From Acidiphilium multivorum AIU301 (GTDB lineage: Bacteria > Pseudomonadota > Alphaproteobacteria > Acetobacterales > Acetobacteraceae), in contig NC_015186.1 in NCBI RefSeq assembly GCF_000202835.1, positions 1,364,001 to 1,428,000 of the forward strand: DNA of 64,000 nt, read 5' to 3'. Numbering within the stretch: the stretch's first letter is position 1; every line of letters begins with the position of its first letter. The position numbers and the translations under genes were made by a program. The notes under the pieces are model-generated. The model was not told the origin of the DNA. It saw nothing but the letters and a program-made list of their open reading frames with translations, and made no database searches. Of the stretch, positions 56,731-64,000 are shown in pieces.

Positions 56731-58482
56731 TCAGGCCGCCGGCGTCTCCGCCGCCAGCGCCTCCACCCGCCAGCCGCCATCCCCGGTCAGCCGCAGCCGC
56801 CGCGCGTGGTAGCGGATGATGGTGGAGCGGTGCCCGACGCTGACCAGCGTCACCCCCGGCAGCTCGTCGAGCAGCGTGCGATACATCCGCGCCTCGTAAT
56901 CCTCGTCGAGCGACGAGGTCGCCTCGTCCAGGATCACCACCTCCGGCCGCAGCAGCACGCAGCGCGCGAAGCCGATCCGCTGCTGTTCGCCGAGCGACAG
57001 TTCGCGGTCCCAGGCCTGCTCGGCCTCCAGCCGCCCGGCGAGATGCCCGAGCCCGACCCGCTCCAGCATCGCCGCGACGCGCGCCGGCTCCAGCGCCTCG
57101 CCATAGGGGAAGGCGATGCTCTCGATCAGCTTTCCGTTCGGCAGATAGGGCCGCTGCGGCACGAACAGCACCCGGCCGGCGGGCATCGTCACCCGCCCCT
57201 CGCCGAACGGCCAGATCCCCGCGATCGCGCGCACTAGCGTGCTCTTGCCCGACCCGGTCGGCCCGCTGATCAGCACCCGCTCGCCCGGCCCGATCGCGAT
57301 GTCGAGCCCTTCCAGCAGCTTCCGCCCGTCCGGCAGCGTCAGCGTCAGCCCCTCGATCGCGAGCCCCGCCTCGTCCCCGCGCGCATAGGCGATGCGCGGC
57401 GCCGTCGCCGCCGCGTGATGCCGCCGCAGGCTCACCTCCAGCGTATAGAGACGGTCGACCACCGCGCGCCATTCGGTGATCGACAGATAGCCCTGCCCGA
57501 TCGAGCTGAAATTGTTGAGGATGAACGCGAAGGCCTGCTGCGTCTGGCCGAACGCGTTGTTGGTCTGCGACACCGTGCCGATCAGGATCCGCTTGGCGAG
57601 ATAGGACGGGATCACCAGGCCGAAGGCGAGCAGCCCGCCCAGCGTGTTGAACGAGAAGTTGAAGGTATTGACGAACACCGTCCGGTAGACCCGGCGGTAG
57701 AAGATCTCGACCACCGGCGCGAAGGTCCGCTTCAGCCGCGTCGCCTCCGCATCGCCGCTATGCGCGGTGGCGATCGCCTCGGAATTGTCCCGCACCCGGA
57801 TCAGCTCGAAGCGGAAATTGCCCTGCGCCCGCTGCTGGATGTTGTTCAGCCAGAACAGCGGCTTGCCGATGAGCAGGATCAGCCAGGTCCCGCCGATCGC
57901 GTAGATCAGGTTCATCCACAGCAGCAGGCCGGGGATATACAGGCCGAACAGCCGCAGGTTGCGGCTCAGCAGCCACAGCATCACCGAGAACGAGACGATC
58001 GTCACCACCGATTGCAGCGCGCTCAGCGGCAGGTTCACCGTCTGCCCGGTGAAGAAGTCGATGTCGTCGGAGATGCGCTGGTCGGGATTGTCGATGCCGC
58101 GGTCGTCGAGCTGCATCCGGTAATGCGCCTCGCGGTCCATCCAGCCATCGACCATGTGCCCGGTCATCCAGCGCCGCCAGCGGATCTGGAAGATCTGCGC
58201 GAAATACTGGCTCGCGGTGTTGATCACCACGACCATCGCCGCCAGCCCGAGAAAGATGCCGAACAGCCGCCAGATCTCCGCCACGTCGTAGCGCTGCATC
58301 GCGTCGAAGAACGAGCCGTTCCAGACCGTCAGCGCATAGTTCATCGCCACGATCACCAGCACGGTGATGACGTTGACGACCAGCAGCCCCCAGGCCGCCA
58401 GCCGCTGTTCCGAGCGAAAGAACGGCGTCGCCACATAGAGCAGGCGGTGAAAAAATCCGGTCCGGGCGAGGTCGTCGTCCAT
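56731..58482 (-). CDS. ABC transporter with fused permease and ATPase, BacA/SbmA/YddA-like
   Basis: 583-residue half-transporter. The N-terminal ~320 residues form an ABC_membrane_2 domain with about five or six helices (LLVVNVITVLVIVAMNYAL, WRRWMTGHMVDGWMDREAHYRM, DNPDQRISDDIDFFTGQ). The C-terminal ATPase has Walker A GPTGSGKST, signature LSLGEQQRIG and Walker B VVILDEATSSLDED. The DNPDQRI motif marks the SbmA/BacA-ABCD family, which includes peroxisomal fatty acyl transporters and vitamin B12/peptide importers. The substrate is unknown. The start MDDDLARTGFF follows GGAGACAGAG; an ATG 36 bases upstream is less likely. Confidence 0.85.
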   Translation of the reverse strand: MDDDLARTGFFHRLLYVATPFFRSEQRLAAWGLLVVNVITVLVIVAMNYALTVWNGSFFDAMQRYDVAEIWRLFGIFLGLAAMVVVINTASQYFAQIFQIRWRRWMTGHMVDGWMDREAHYRMQLDDRGIDNPDQRISDDIDFFTGQTVNLPLSALQSVVTIVSFSVMLWLLSRNLRLFGLYIPGLLLWMNLIYAIGGTWLILLIGKPLFWLNNIQQRAQGNFRFELIRVRDNSEAIATAHSGDAEATRLKRTFAPVVEIFYRRVYRTVFVNTFNFSFNTLGGLLAFGLVIPSYLAKRILIGTVSQTNNAFGQTQQAFAFILNNFSSIGQGYLSITEWRAVVDRLYTLEVSLRRHHAAATAPRIAYARGDEAGLAIEGLTLTLPDGRKLLEGLDIAIGPGERVLISGPTGSGKSTLVRAIAGIWPFGEGRVTMPAGRVLFVPQRPYLPNGKLIESIAFPYGEALEPARVAAMLERVGLGHLAGRLEAEQAWDRELSLGEQQRIGFARCVLLRPEVVILDEATSSLDEDYEARMYRTLLDELPGVTLVSVGHRSTIIRYHARRLRLTGDGGWRVEALAAETPAA

Positions 58483-58726
58483 CTCTGTCTCCGCATCCAC
58501 TTGTCGTCCCGCCCCCATATAGGCGCCGGCGCCGCAAGGCCAGCCGGGGCGGCGCCGCGATCCGCCGAACGCCCCGCCGCTCTCGCGCCATCGTGAGCGC
58601 GCCGGCCCGTCCCGCGGTTGAACATCGTGCCCCGGCTTCAAACTTCCCGAACATGACGCGCGTCCCTTCGGGCTTAATTATGCTTAACGGGCATGAATCA
58701 AAGCTGACTTGCCGATGCCGGGCGCG

Positions 58727-58738
58727 GGTCTTAAGACC
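58727..58738 (+). promoter_or_regulatory. Palindrome and repeated CTTAA words upstream of tkt
   Basis: GGTCTTAAGACC at 58727-58738 is a perfect 12-base palindrome, 23 bases before the tkt start. CTTAA also occurs at 58673-58677 and 58683-58687, spaced exactly 10 bases (one helical turn). The cluster lies in the 279-base gap upstream of tkt-gap-pgk and may bind a regulator of central carbon genes; none was identified. Confidence 0.35.
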
Positions 58739-58761
58739 GGGACCCGAACAGGAGGGATGAC

Positions 58762-60795
58762 ATGGCCAGTAGCGACACCGCCGGCAACGAGATTGCGCTG
58801 GAGCGCCAGAAGGCGGTCCTCGCCCGCCCGATGACCGAGACCCGCCGGCTTGCCAACGCCGTCCGCGCGCTCGCGATCGACGGCGTCGAGGCCGCGAAGT
58901 CCGGCCATCCCGGCATGCCGATGGGCATGGCCGATGTCGCGACGGTGCTGTGGACGAAGTTCATGAAGTTCGACGCGGCCGATCCCCACTGGCCCGACCG
59001 CGACCGCTTCATCCTCTCCGCCGGCCACGGCTCGATGCTGCTCTACGCGCTGCTGCACCTCACCGGCTACGAGGGCATGTCGATCGACGATCTGCGCCAG
59101 TTCCGCCAGCTCGGCGCCCGCGCCGCCGGCCATCCCGAGCGGATCGAGCATCCCGCCATCGAAATGACCACCGGCCCGCTCGGCCAGGGCATCTCGACGG
59201 CGACCGGCTTCGCCCTCGCCGAGCGCATGCTCGCCGCCCGCTTCGGCAAGGGCCTGGTCGATCACCGCACCTGGGTCATCGCCTCGGATGGCGACATGAT
59301 GGAGGGCGTGTCCCACGAGGCCTGCGCCATCGCCGGCCATCTCGGCCTCGACAAGCTCACCGTCTTCTACGACGACAACTCGATCTCGATCGACGGCGGC
59401 ACCGACATCGCGATGACCGACGACGTGCTGAAGCGCTTCGCCGGCTATGGCTGGGCCACCCGCCGGATCGACGGGCACGACCCCGAGCAGATCGAATCCG
59501 CCATCCGCTTCGCCCTGCGCAGCCGCAAGCCGACGCTGATCGCCTGCCGCACCATCATCGGCTTCGGCGCGCCGAAAAAGGCCGGCACCCCGGCCACCCA
59601 CGGCTCGCCCCTCGGCGCCGACGAGGCCGCCGCCGCCAAGGCCCTGCTCGGCTGGACCGCCCCGCCCTTCACCGTGCCGGACGACATCCTCGCCCCCTGG
59701 CGCGCGGCCGGATCGCGCAGCGCCGGCGCCCACCGCGCCTGGACGAAGCGCCACGCCGCCAGCAACCAGCGCGCCGCCTTCGATGCCGCCCTCGCCGGCG
59801 ACCTGCCGGCCGACTACACCGCCGCGATGGCCGCCCTGCGCGAGAAGATCGCCGCCGAGAAGCCCAACGTCGCCACCCGCCAGGCCAGCCAGATGGCGCT
59901 CGACGCCGTGGTGCCCGTGGTCCCCGAAATGGTCGGCGGCTCCGCCGACCTCACCCCCTCGAACAACACCTTCGTGAAGTCGATGGGCGTATTCACGGCG
60001 AAGGACCACGCCGGCCGCTACATCCATTTCGGCGTGCGCGAGCACGGCATGGGCACGACGCTGAACGGCCTCGCCCTGCATGGCGGGCTGATCCCCTATG
60101 GCGGCACGTTCTTCATCTTCTCCGACTATTGCCGCCCCGCCATCCGCCTCGCCGCGCTGATGCGCATCCGCTCGATCTTCGTGCTCACCCACGATTCGAT
60201 CGGCCTCGGCGAGGACGGGCCGACCCACCAGCCGGTCGAGCACCTCGCCTCGTTCCGCGCCATGCCCAACGTCCTCGTGCTGCGCCCCGGCGACGCGATG
60301 GAGACCGCCGAATGCTGGGACATCGCGCTGAAGCACAAGGACGGCCCGGTCCTGCTCGTGCTCAGCCGCCAGGCGATGCCGACCCTGCCGCGCGACCACG
60401 GCGCTGAAAACCTCTCCGCCCGCGGCGGCTATGTCGTCGCCCCGGCCGCGGGGCCGCGCCGCGCCACCATCCTCGCCACCGGCTCGGAAGTCGCCCTCGC
60501 GCTCAAGGCGCGCGAGATGCTGGCGGCGGAGGGAATCACCGTCGCCGTCGCCTCGGTGCCGAGCTTCGAACTGCTCGAACGCCAGGACCCCGGCTACCGC
60601 ACCGAGGTGCTGGGCGAGGCTCCGCGCGTCGGCGTCGAGGCCGCGGTCGGCTTCGGCTGGGAACGCCTGCTCGGGCCGGACGGCACCTTCATCGGCATGC
60701 ACGGCTTCGGCGCCAGCGCGCCCTACCAGAAGCTGTTCCAGCATTTCGGCATCACCGCCGAGGCGGTCGTTGCGGCGGTGAAGGCGAAGCTGTAA
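58762..60795 (+). CDS. tkt: Transketolase
   Basis: 677-residue thiamine-diphosphate enzyme moving two-carbon units between sugar phosphates in the pentose phosphate or Calvin pathway. AAKSGHPGMPMGMADVATVLW, SAGHGSMLLYALLHLTGY, TGPLGQGIST and the ThDP/metal motif SDGDMMEGVSHEA are present. Later come GGSADLTPSNNT and LTHDSIGLGEDGPTHQPVEHLA. The C-terminal domain runs from about ILATGSEVALALK. The ATG follows AGGAGGG at good spacing. The tkt-gap-pgk order, 64 bases then one-base junction, groups sugar-phosphate and triose steps. Confidence 0.97.
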   Translation: MASSDTAGNEIALERQKAVLARPMTETRRLANAVRALAIDGVEAAKSGHPGMPMGMADVATVLWTKFMKFDAADPHWPDRDRFILSAGHGSMLLYALLHLTGYEGMSIDDLRQFRQLGARAAGHPERIEHPAIEMTTGPLGQGISTATGFALAERMLAARFGKGLVDHRTWVIASDGDMMEGVSHEACAIAGHLGLDKLTVFYDDNSISIDGGTDIAMTDDVLKRFAGYGWATRRIDGHDPEQIESAIRFALRSRKPTLIACRTIIGFGAPKKAGTPATHGSPLGADEAAAAKALLGWTAPPFTVPDDILAPWRAAGSRSAGAHRAWTKRHAASNQRAAFDAALAGDLPADYTAAMAALREKIAAEKPNVATRQASQMALDAVVPVVPEMVGGSADLTPSNNTFVKSMGVFTAKDHAGRYIHFGVREHGMGTTLNGLALHGGLIPYGGTFFIFSDYCRPAIRLAALMRIRSIFVLTHDSIGLGEDGPTHQPVEHLASFRAMPNVLVLRPGDAMETAECWDIALKHKDGPVLLVLSRQAMPTLPRDHGAENLSARGGYVVAPAAGPRRATILATGSEVALALKAREMLAAEGITVAVASVPSFELLERQDPGYRTEVLGEAPRVGVEAAVGFGWERLLGPDGTFIGMHGFGASAPYQKLFQHFGITAEAVVAAVKAKL

Positions 60796-60859
60796 TCCCG
60801 CCGCCAACACCGCCACCGCTTCCGGCTCACCTGAACGTTTTCGAGGGAGACTTCTTCAC

Positions 60860-61873
60860 ATGACCGTCAAAGTCGCGATCAACGGATTCGGCCGCATCGG
60901 GCGCCTCGTGCTGCGCGCGATGATCGAGAGCGGGCGTTCCGACGTCGAATGCGTCCTGATCAACGACCTCGGAAGCGTCGAGGACAACGCCCACCTGCTC
61001 CGCTACGACTCGGTGCATGGCCGCTTCCCCGGCACGGTCGAGGTGAAGGGCGACAGCATCGTCATCACCAATGCCGGCCGCACCTACGCGCCGATCCGCG
61101 TCTCCGCCGAGCGCGACCCGGCGAAGGTGCCGATGCAGGGCGTCGACGTGGCGATGGAATGCACCGGCCTGTTCACCAAGCGCGACGCCGCGGCGAAGCT
61201 GATCGAGGCCGGCGCCCGCAAGGTCCTGGTCTCCGCCCCGGCCGACGGGGTGGACGCCACCATCGTCTACGGCGTGAACCACCACACGCTGACCAAGGAC
61301 ATGACGATCATCTCCAACGCCTCCTGCACCACCAACTGCCTCGCGCCGATGGCGATGGTGCTGCACGAGGCCTTCGGGATCGAGCGCGGCTACATGGTCA
61401 CCATCCACTCCTACACCGGCGACCAGAAGACGGTGGACACCCTGCACAAGGACCGTCACCGCGCCCGCGCCGCCGCCCTCTCGATGATCCCGACCACCAC
61501 GGGTGCGGCCCGCGCCGTCGGCCTCGTCCTGCCCGAGCTGAAGGGCAAGCTCGACGGCACGGCGATCCGCGTGCCCACCCCGAACGTCTCGCTCGTCTCG
61601 CTCGACGTGAACCTGAAGAAGCAGGCCAGCAAGGACGAGATCAACGCGGCGATGAAGGCGGCTTCCGAGGGCAAGCTCAAGGGCATCCTCGACTATTCGA
61701 CCGAGGCCCTGGTCAGCGCCGACTTCAACCACGTCGCCTATTCCTGCAGCTTCGACGCGCCGCAGACCGCGGTGATCGACAACGCGCTCACCCGCGTCAT
61801 GGGCTGGTACGACAATGAATGGGGCTTCTCGAACCGGATGAGCGACACCGCCGCCCTGTTCGGGTCGCTCTGA
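60860..61873 (+). CDS. gap: Glyceraldehyde-3-phosphate dehydrogenase (type I)
   Basis: 337-residue NAD(P)-dependent enzyme of glycolysis and gluconeogenesis. The Rossmann start [29 protein letters not shown] with the catalytic Cys at about residue 154, [30 protein letters not shown], and the C-terminal [12 protein letters not shown] are all present. The RCP/RDPAKVP region is normal. Strong AGGGAG lies eleven bases before the ATG. The stop shares bases with the pgk ATG (TGATG), so the two are translated together. Confidence 0.97.
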   Translation: MTVKVAINGFGRIGRLVLRAMIESGRSDVECVLINDLGSVEDNAHLLRYDSVHGRFPGTVEVKGDSIVITNAGRTYAPIRVSAERDPAKVPMQGVDVAMECTGLFTKRDAAAKLIEAGARKVLVSAPADGVDATIVYGVNHHTLTKDMTIISNASCTTNCLAPMAMVLHEAFGIERGYMVTIHSYTGDQKTVDTLHKDRHRARAAALSMIPTTTGAARAVGLVLPELKGKLDGTAIRVPTPNVSLVSLDVNLKKQASKDEINAAMKAASEGKLKGILDYSTEALVSADFNHVAYSCSFDAPQTAVIDNALTRVMGWYDNEWGFSNRMSDTAALFGSL

Positions 61874-63066
61874 TGGCGGACTGGCGCCCGCTCGACGGGG
61901 TCGATGTCAGGGGAAAGCGCGTCCTCGTGCGCGCCGACCTCAACGTCCCGCTGCGCGACGGCCGGATCACCGACCTCACCCGCATCGAGCGCCTCTCGCC
62001 GACCATCGTCGAACTCGCCGGCAAGGGGGCGAAGGTGATCGTGCTCTCGCATTTCGACCGGCCGAAGGGCAAGGTCGTGCCGGACATGTCGCTCCGCCCG
62101 GTCGCCGCCGCGCTCGGCGCGGTGCTGCGCCGGCCCACCGCCTTCGCCGCTGACTGCATCGGCCCCGAGGCCGAGGCCGCCGTCGCCGCGATGGCGGAGG
62201 GCGACATCCTCGTGCTGGAGAACACCCGCTTCCATCCCGGCGAGGAGAGCAACGACCCTGCCCTGGCGAAGGCGATCGCCGCCAATGGCGACATCTTCGT
62301 CAACGACGCCTTCTCCGCCGCCCACCGCGCCCACGCCACCACCGAGGGTCTCGCCCATCTGCTGCCCGCCTATGCCGGCCGGCTGATGCAGGCGGAACTC
62401 GCCGCCCTCGAAGCCGCGCTCAGCCACCCGAAGCGGCCGGTCGGCGCCATCGTCGGCGGCTCGAAAGTCTCCACCAAGCTCGACCTGCTGACCAACCTGA
62501 TCACCAAGGTCGACCTGCTGGTGATCGGCGGCGCGATGGCGAACACCTTCCTTGCCGCCCAGGGTGCGGAACTCGGCAAGTCGCTGCAGGAACCCGCCCT
62601 GCACGACACCGCCCGCGCCATCGTCGAATCGGCGGCGACGCATGGCTGCCGCATCCTGCTGCCGTCGGATTTCGTGGTCAGCGAAACCTTCGCGCCGAAC
62701 CCGCCCACCGAAACCGTGCCGGCGAACGCGGTGCCGGCGAACGCGATGGCGCTCGATGTCGGCCCCGCCACCACCGAGACGATCATCGCGGCGGTGAAGG
62801 AACTGAAGACGCTGATCTGGAACGGCCCGCTCGGCGCCTTCGAGACCCCGCCCTTCGACACCTCGACCATGCGCCTCGCCATCGCGGTGGCGGAAGCCAC
62901 GGCCGGCGGGCTGATCTCGGTCGCCGGCGGCGGCGACACGGTGGCGGCGCTCCGCCTCGCCGGCGTCACCGATCGCCTGACCTACGTCTCCTCGGCCGGC
63001 GGCGCCTTTCTCGAATGGATGGAAGGCAAGACCCTGCCGGGCGTCGCAGCGCTCGCGCCGCGCTGA
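61873..63066 (+). CDS. pgk: Phosphoglycerate kinase
   Basis: 397-residue kinase interconverting 1,3-bisphosphoglycerate and 3-phosphoglycerate. [34 protein letters not shown], the hinge [20 protein letters not shown] and the C-terminal [13 protein letters not shown] are visible. [18 protein letters not shown] contains a perfect tandem duplication of five residues (VPANA), encoded by two identical 15-base units at 62716-62730 and 62731-62745, in a surface loop before the LDVGP helix. The start is the ATG overlapping the gap stop. Confidence 0.97.
   Translation: MADWRPLDGVDVRGKRVLVRADLNVPLRDGRITDLTRIERLSPTIVELAGKGAKVIVLSHFDRPKGKVVPDMSLRPVAAALGAVLRRPTAFAADCIGPEAEAAVAAMAEGDILVLENTRFHPGEESNDPALAKAIAANGDIFVNDAFSAAHRAHATTEGLAHLLPAYAGRLMQAELAALEAALSHPKRPVGAIVGGSKVSTKLDLLTNLITKVDLLVIGGAMANTFLAAQGAELGKSLQEPALHDTARAIVESAATHGCRILLPSDFVVSETFAPNPPTETVPANAVPANAMALDVGPATTETIIAAVKELKTLIWNGPLGAFETPPFDTSTMRLAIAVAEATAGGLISVAGGGDTVAALRLAGVTDRLTYVSSAGGAFLEWMEGKTLPGVAALAPR
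62716..62745. repeat. 15-bp exact tandem duplication inside pgk
   Basis: Two identical 15-base units (62716-62730 and 62731-62745) encode VPANA twice, in frame, just before MALDVGP. One copy corresponds to the normal loop; the other looks like a recent slippage duplication, kept in frame. Confidence 0.9.
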
Positions 63067-63091
63067 TCCGCGCAACGCGCCACGCCAGAAG

Positions 63092-63119
63092 CCGCCGGTC
63101 CGGTCCCCCGGGCCGGCGG
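63092..63119. terminator. Bidirectional GC-rich hairpin between pgk and tldD
   Basis: A 12-base stem, CCGCCGGTCCGG (63092-63103) with CCGGGCCGGCGG (63108-63119), closed by a TCCC loop and containing one G-T wobble. It lies in the 61-base gap between convergent genes pgk and tldD, the expected place for shared termination. A weak T tract (TTGCCGTTTC) follows on the plus side. Confidence 0.7.
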
Positions 63120-63127
63120 TTGCCGTT

Positions 63128-64000
63128 TCAGGAGGCGGTGCCGCCCACGGTCAGCCCGCCGATCAGGATGCTCGGCTGCCCCACGCCCACCGGCACGCCC
63201 TGCCCGTTCTTGCCGCAGGTGCCGATGCCGGGGTCGAGTTCGAGGTCGTTGCCGATCATCTCCACCCGGGTCAGCGCGTCCGGCCCGTTGCCGATCAGCG
63301 TCGCCCCCTTCACCGGCGCGCCGACCCGCCCGTCCTCGATCATGTAGGCCTCCGAGGCGGTGAACACGAACTTGCCCGAGGTGATGTCCACCTGCCCGCC
63401 GCCGAAATTCGCCGCATAGATGCCGCGCTTGACCGAGCGGATCATGTCCTCCCGGCTCGCCTCGCCCTCCAGCATGATGGTGTTGGTCATCCGCGGCATC
63501 GGCAGATGCGCGTAGGACTGCCGCCGCCCGTTGCCCGTCGGCGCCATGCCCATCAGCCGCGCGTTCTGCCGGTCCTGCATGTAGCCGGTCAGGATGCCGT
63601 CCTCGATCAGCACGGTGCGCCCGCTCGGCGTCCCCTCGTCATCCACGCTGAGCGAGCCGCGCCGGTCGGGGATCGTGCCGTCATCGACCACGGTGACCCC
63701 CTTCGAGCCGACGCGCTTGCCCATCAGCCCGGCGAAGGCCGAGGTCTTCTTGCGGTTGAAATCGCCCTCCAGCCCATGCCCGATCGCCTCGTGGAGCAGA
63801 ATGCCCGGCCAGCCCGCGCCCAGCACCACCGGCATCTCGCCCGCCGGCGCCGGCACGCTGTCGAGGTTCAGCGCCGCCTTGCGGATCGATTCGTCCACCG
63901 CCGCCCGCCAGAAGGCCGGCGCCGTCACCCCGTCATAGGTCGCGCGCCCGCCGGCGCCGTGGCCGCCCGATTCGCGCCGCCCGTCCTGCTCCATCACCAC
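63128..64000 (-). CDS. tldD: TldD-type metalloprotease (partial)
   Basis: C-terminal 290 residues of a TldD/PmbA-family protein; the N-terminus is beyond the right edge. The zinc-binding motif is in [20 protein letters not shown] (HExxxH). Further conserved blocks are [26 protein letters not shown] (in part), [29 protein letters not shown] and the C-terminal [19 protein letters not shown]. TldD with TldE/PmbA processes modified peptides such as microcin B17 and CcdA antitoxin in E. coli. The substrate here is unknown. Confidence 0.93.
   Translation of the reverse strand: MVMEQDGRRESGGHGAGGRATYDGVTAPAFWRAAVDESIRKAALNLDSVPAPAGEMPVVLGAGWPGILLHEAIGHGLEGDFNRKKTSAFAGLMGKRVGSKGVTVVDDGTIPDRRGSLSVDDEGTPSGRTVLIEDGILTGYMQDRQNARLMGMAPTGNGRRQSYAHLPMPRMTNTIMLEGEASREDMIRSVKRGIYAANFGGGQVDITSGKFVFTASEAYMIEDGRVGAPVKGATLIGNGPDALTRVEMIGNDLELDPGIGTCGKNGQGVPVGVGQPSILIGGLTVGGTAS

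Overview
The window looks like a 64 kb piece of chromosome from a very GC-rich alphaproteobacterium, most likely an Acetobacteraceae member of the Acidiphilium type. This placement is an inference from gene content (DUF3035/BamF lipoprotein after lspA, a Hint-domain protein, a tandem c-type cytochrome, Kdo/lipid A genes, C-rich codon use). No species was identified. Genes are tightly packed, and many neighbours overlap by ATGA or TGATG. No insertion sequence, prophage, CRISPR array or rRNA was seen. There is one tRNA, tRNA-Val(GAC).

Layout. 1-3873 (minus): cell elongation genes mreC-mreD-mrdA(PBP2)-rodA; rodA runs off the left edge and mreB is not adjacent. 3968-4774 (minus): two small envelope or stress membrane proteins. 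4932-9646 (plus): oxyR followed without gaps by a DUF374 acyltransferase, waaA, lpxK and an LpxL-type acyltransferase. 9699-12172: amino-acid/polyamine permease plus a tartrate/malate-type dehydrogenase. 12179-14807 (minus): a membrane-anchored cytochrome with three tandem c domains, a HisN-like phosphatase and a GNAT enzyme. 14900-16503: kdsB-pheA. 16687-18988: a Hint-domain protein and a small unknown protein set in AT-rich DNA. 19008-24874 (minus): an MsrQ-like haem protein, a four-gene energy-converting hydrogenase-related (Ehr-like) complex and rnhB. 25124-29048: ileS-lspA-bamF-like. 29140-33045: MFS exporter, esterase, mutL. 33191-44526 (minus): tRNA-Val and a long catabolic run (SDR, acyl-CoA ligases, 3-hydroxyisobutyrate dehydrogenase, 3-hydroxyisobutyryl-CoA hydrolase, acyl-CoA dehydrogenase, PrpB, PrpC, PrpD). 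44645-48328: SDR, a photolyase-like flavoprotein, an amidase. 48344-56718: a three-enzyme polysaccharide protein, the dTDP-rhamnose genes rfbBACD and a glycosyltransferase. 56731-58482 (minus): a BacA/SbmA-like ABC transporter. 58762-63066: tkt-gap-pgk. 63128-64000 (minus): tldD, cut by the right edge.

How the genes work together. The catabolic run reads as a valine/branched-chain acid route: isobutyryl-CoA is oxidised, hydrolysed at the 3-hydroxyisobutyryl-CoA step and dehydrogenated. The resulting propionyl-CoA is cleared by the methylcitrate cycle (PrpC, PrpD, PrpB). Kdo activation (kdsB), Kdo transfer (waaA), lipid A phosphorylation and acylation, dTDP-rhamnose synthesis and several glycosyltransferases make the window rich in surface-polysaccharide functions.

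The most unusual system is at 19600-23936. It is a compact relative of group 4 hydrogenase and complex I. The small subunit keeps all four Fe-S cysteines, but the large subunit has lost the NiFe-binding cysteines. The membrane arm is reduced to a shortened HyfB-like protein and a single polypeptide joining a HycD/NuoH-like domain to the C-terminal part of a HyfF-like antiporter subunit.
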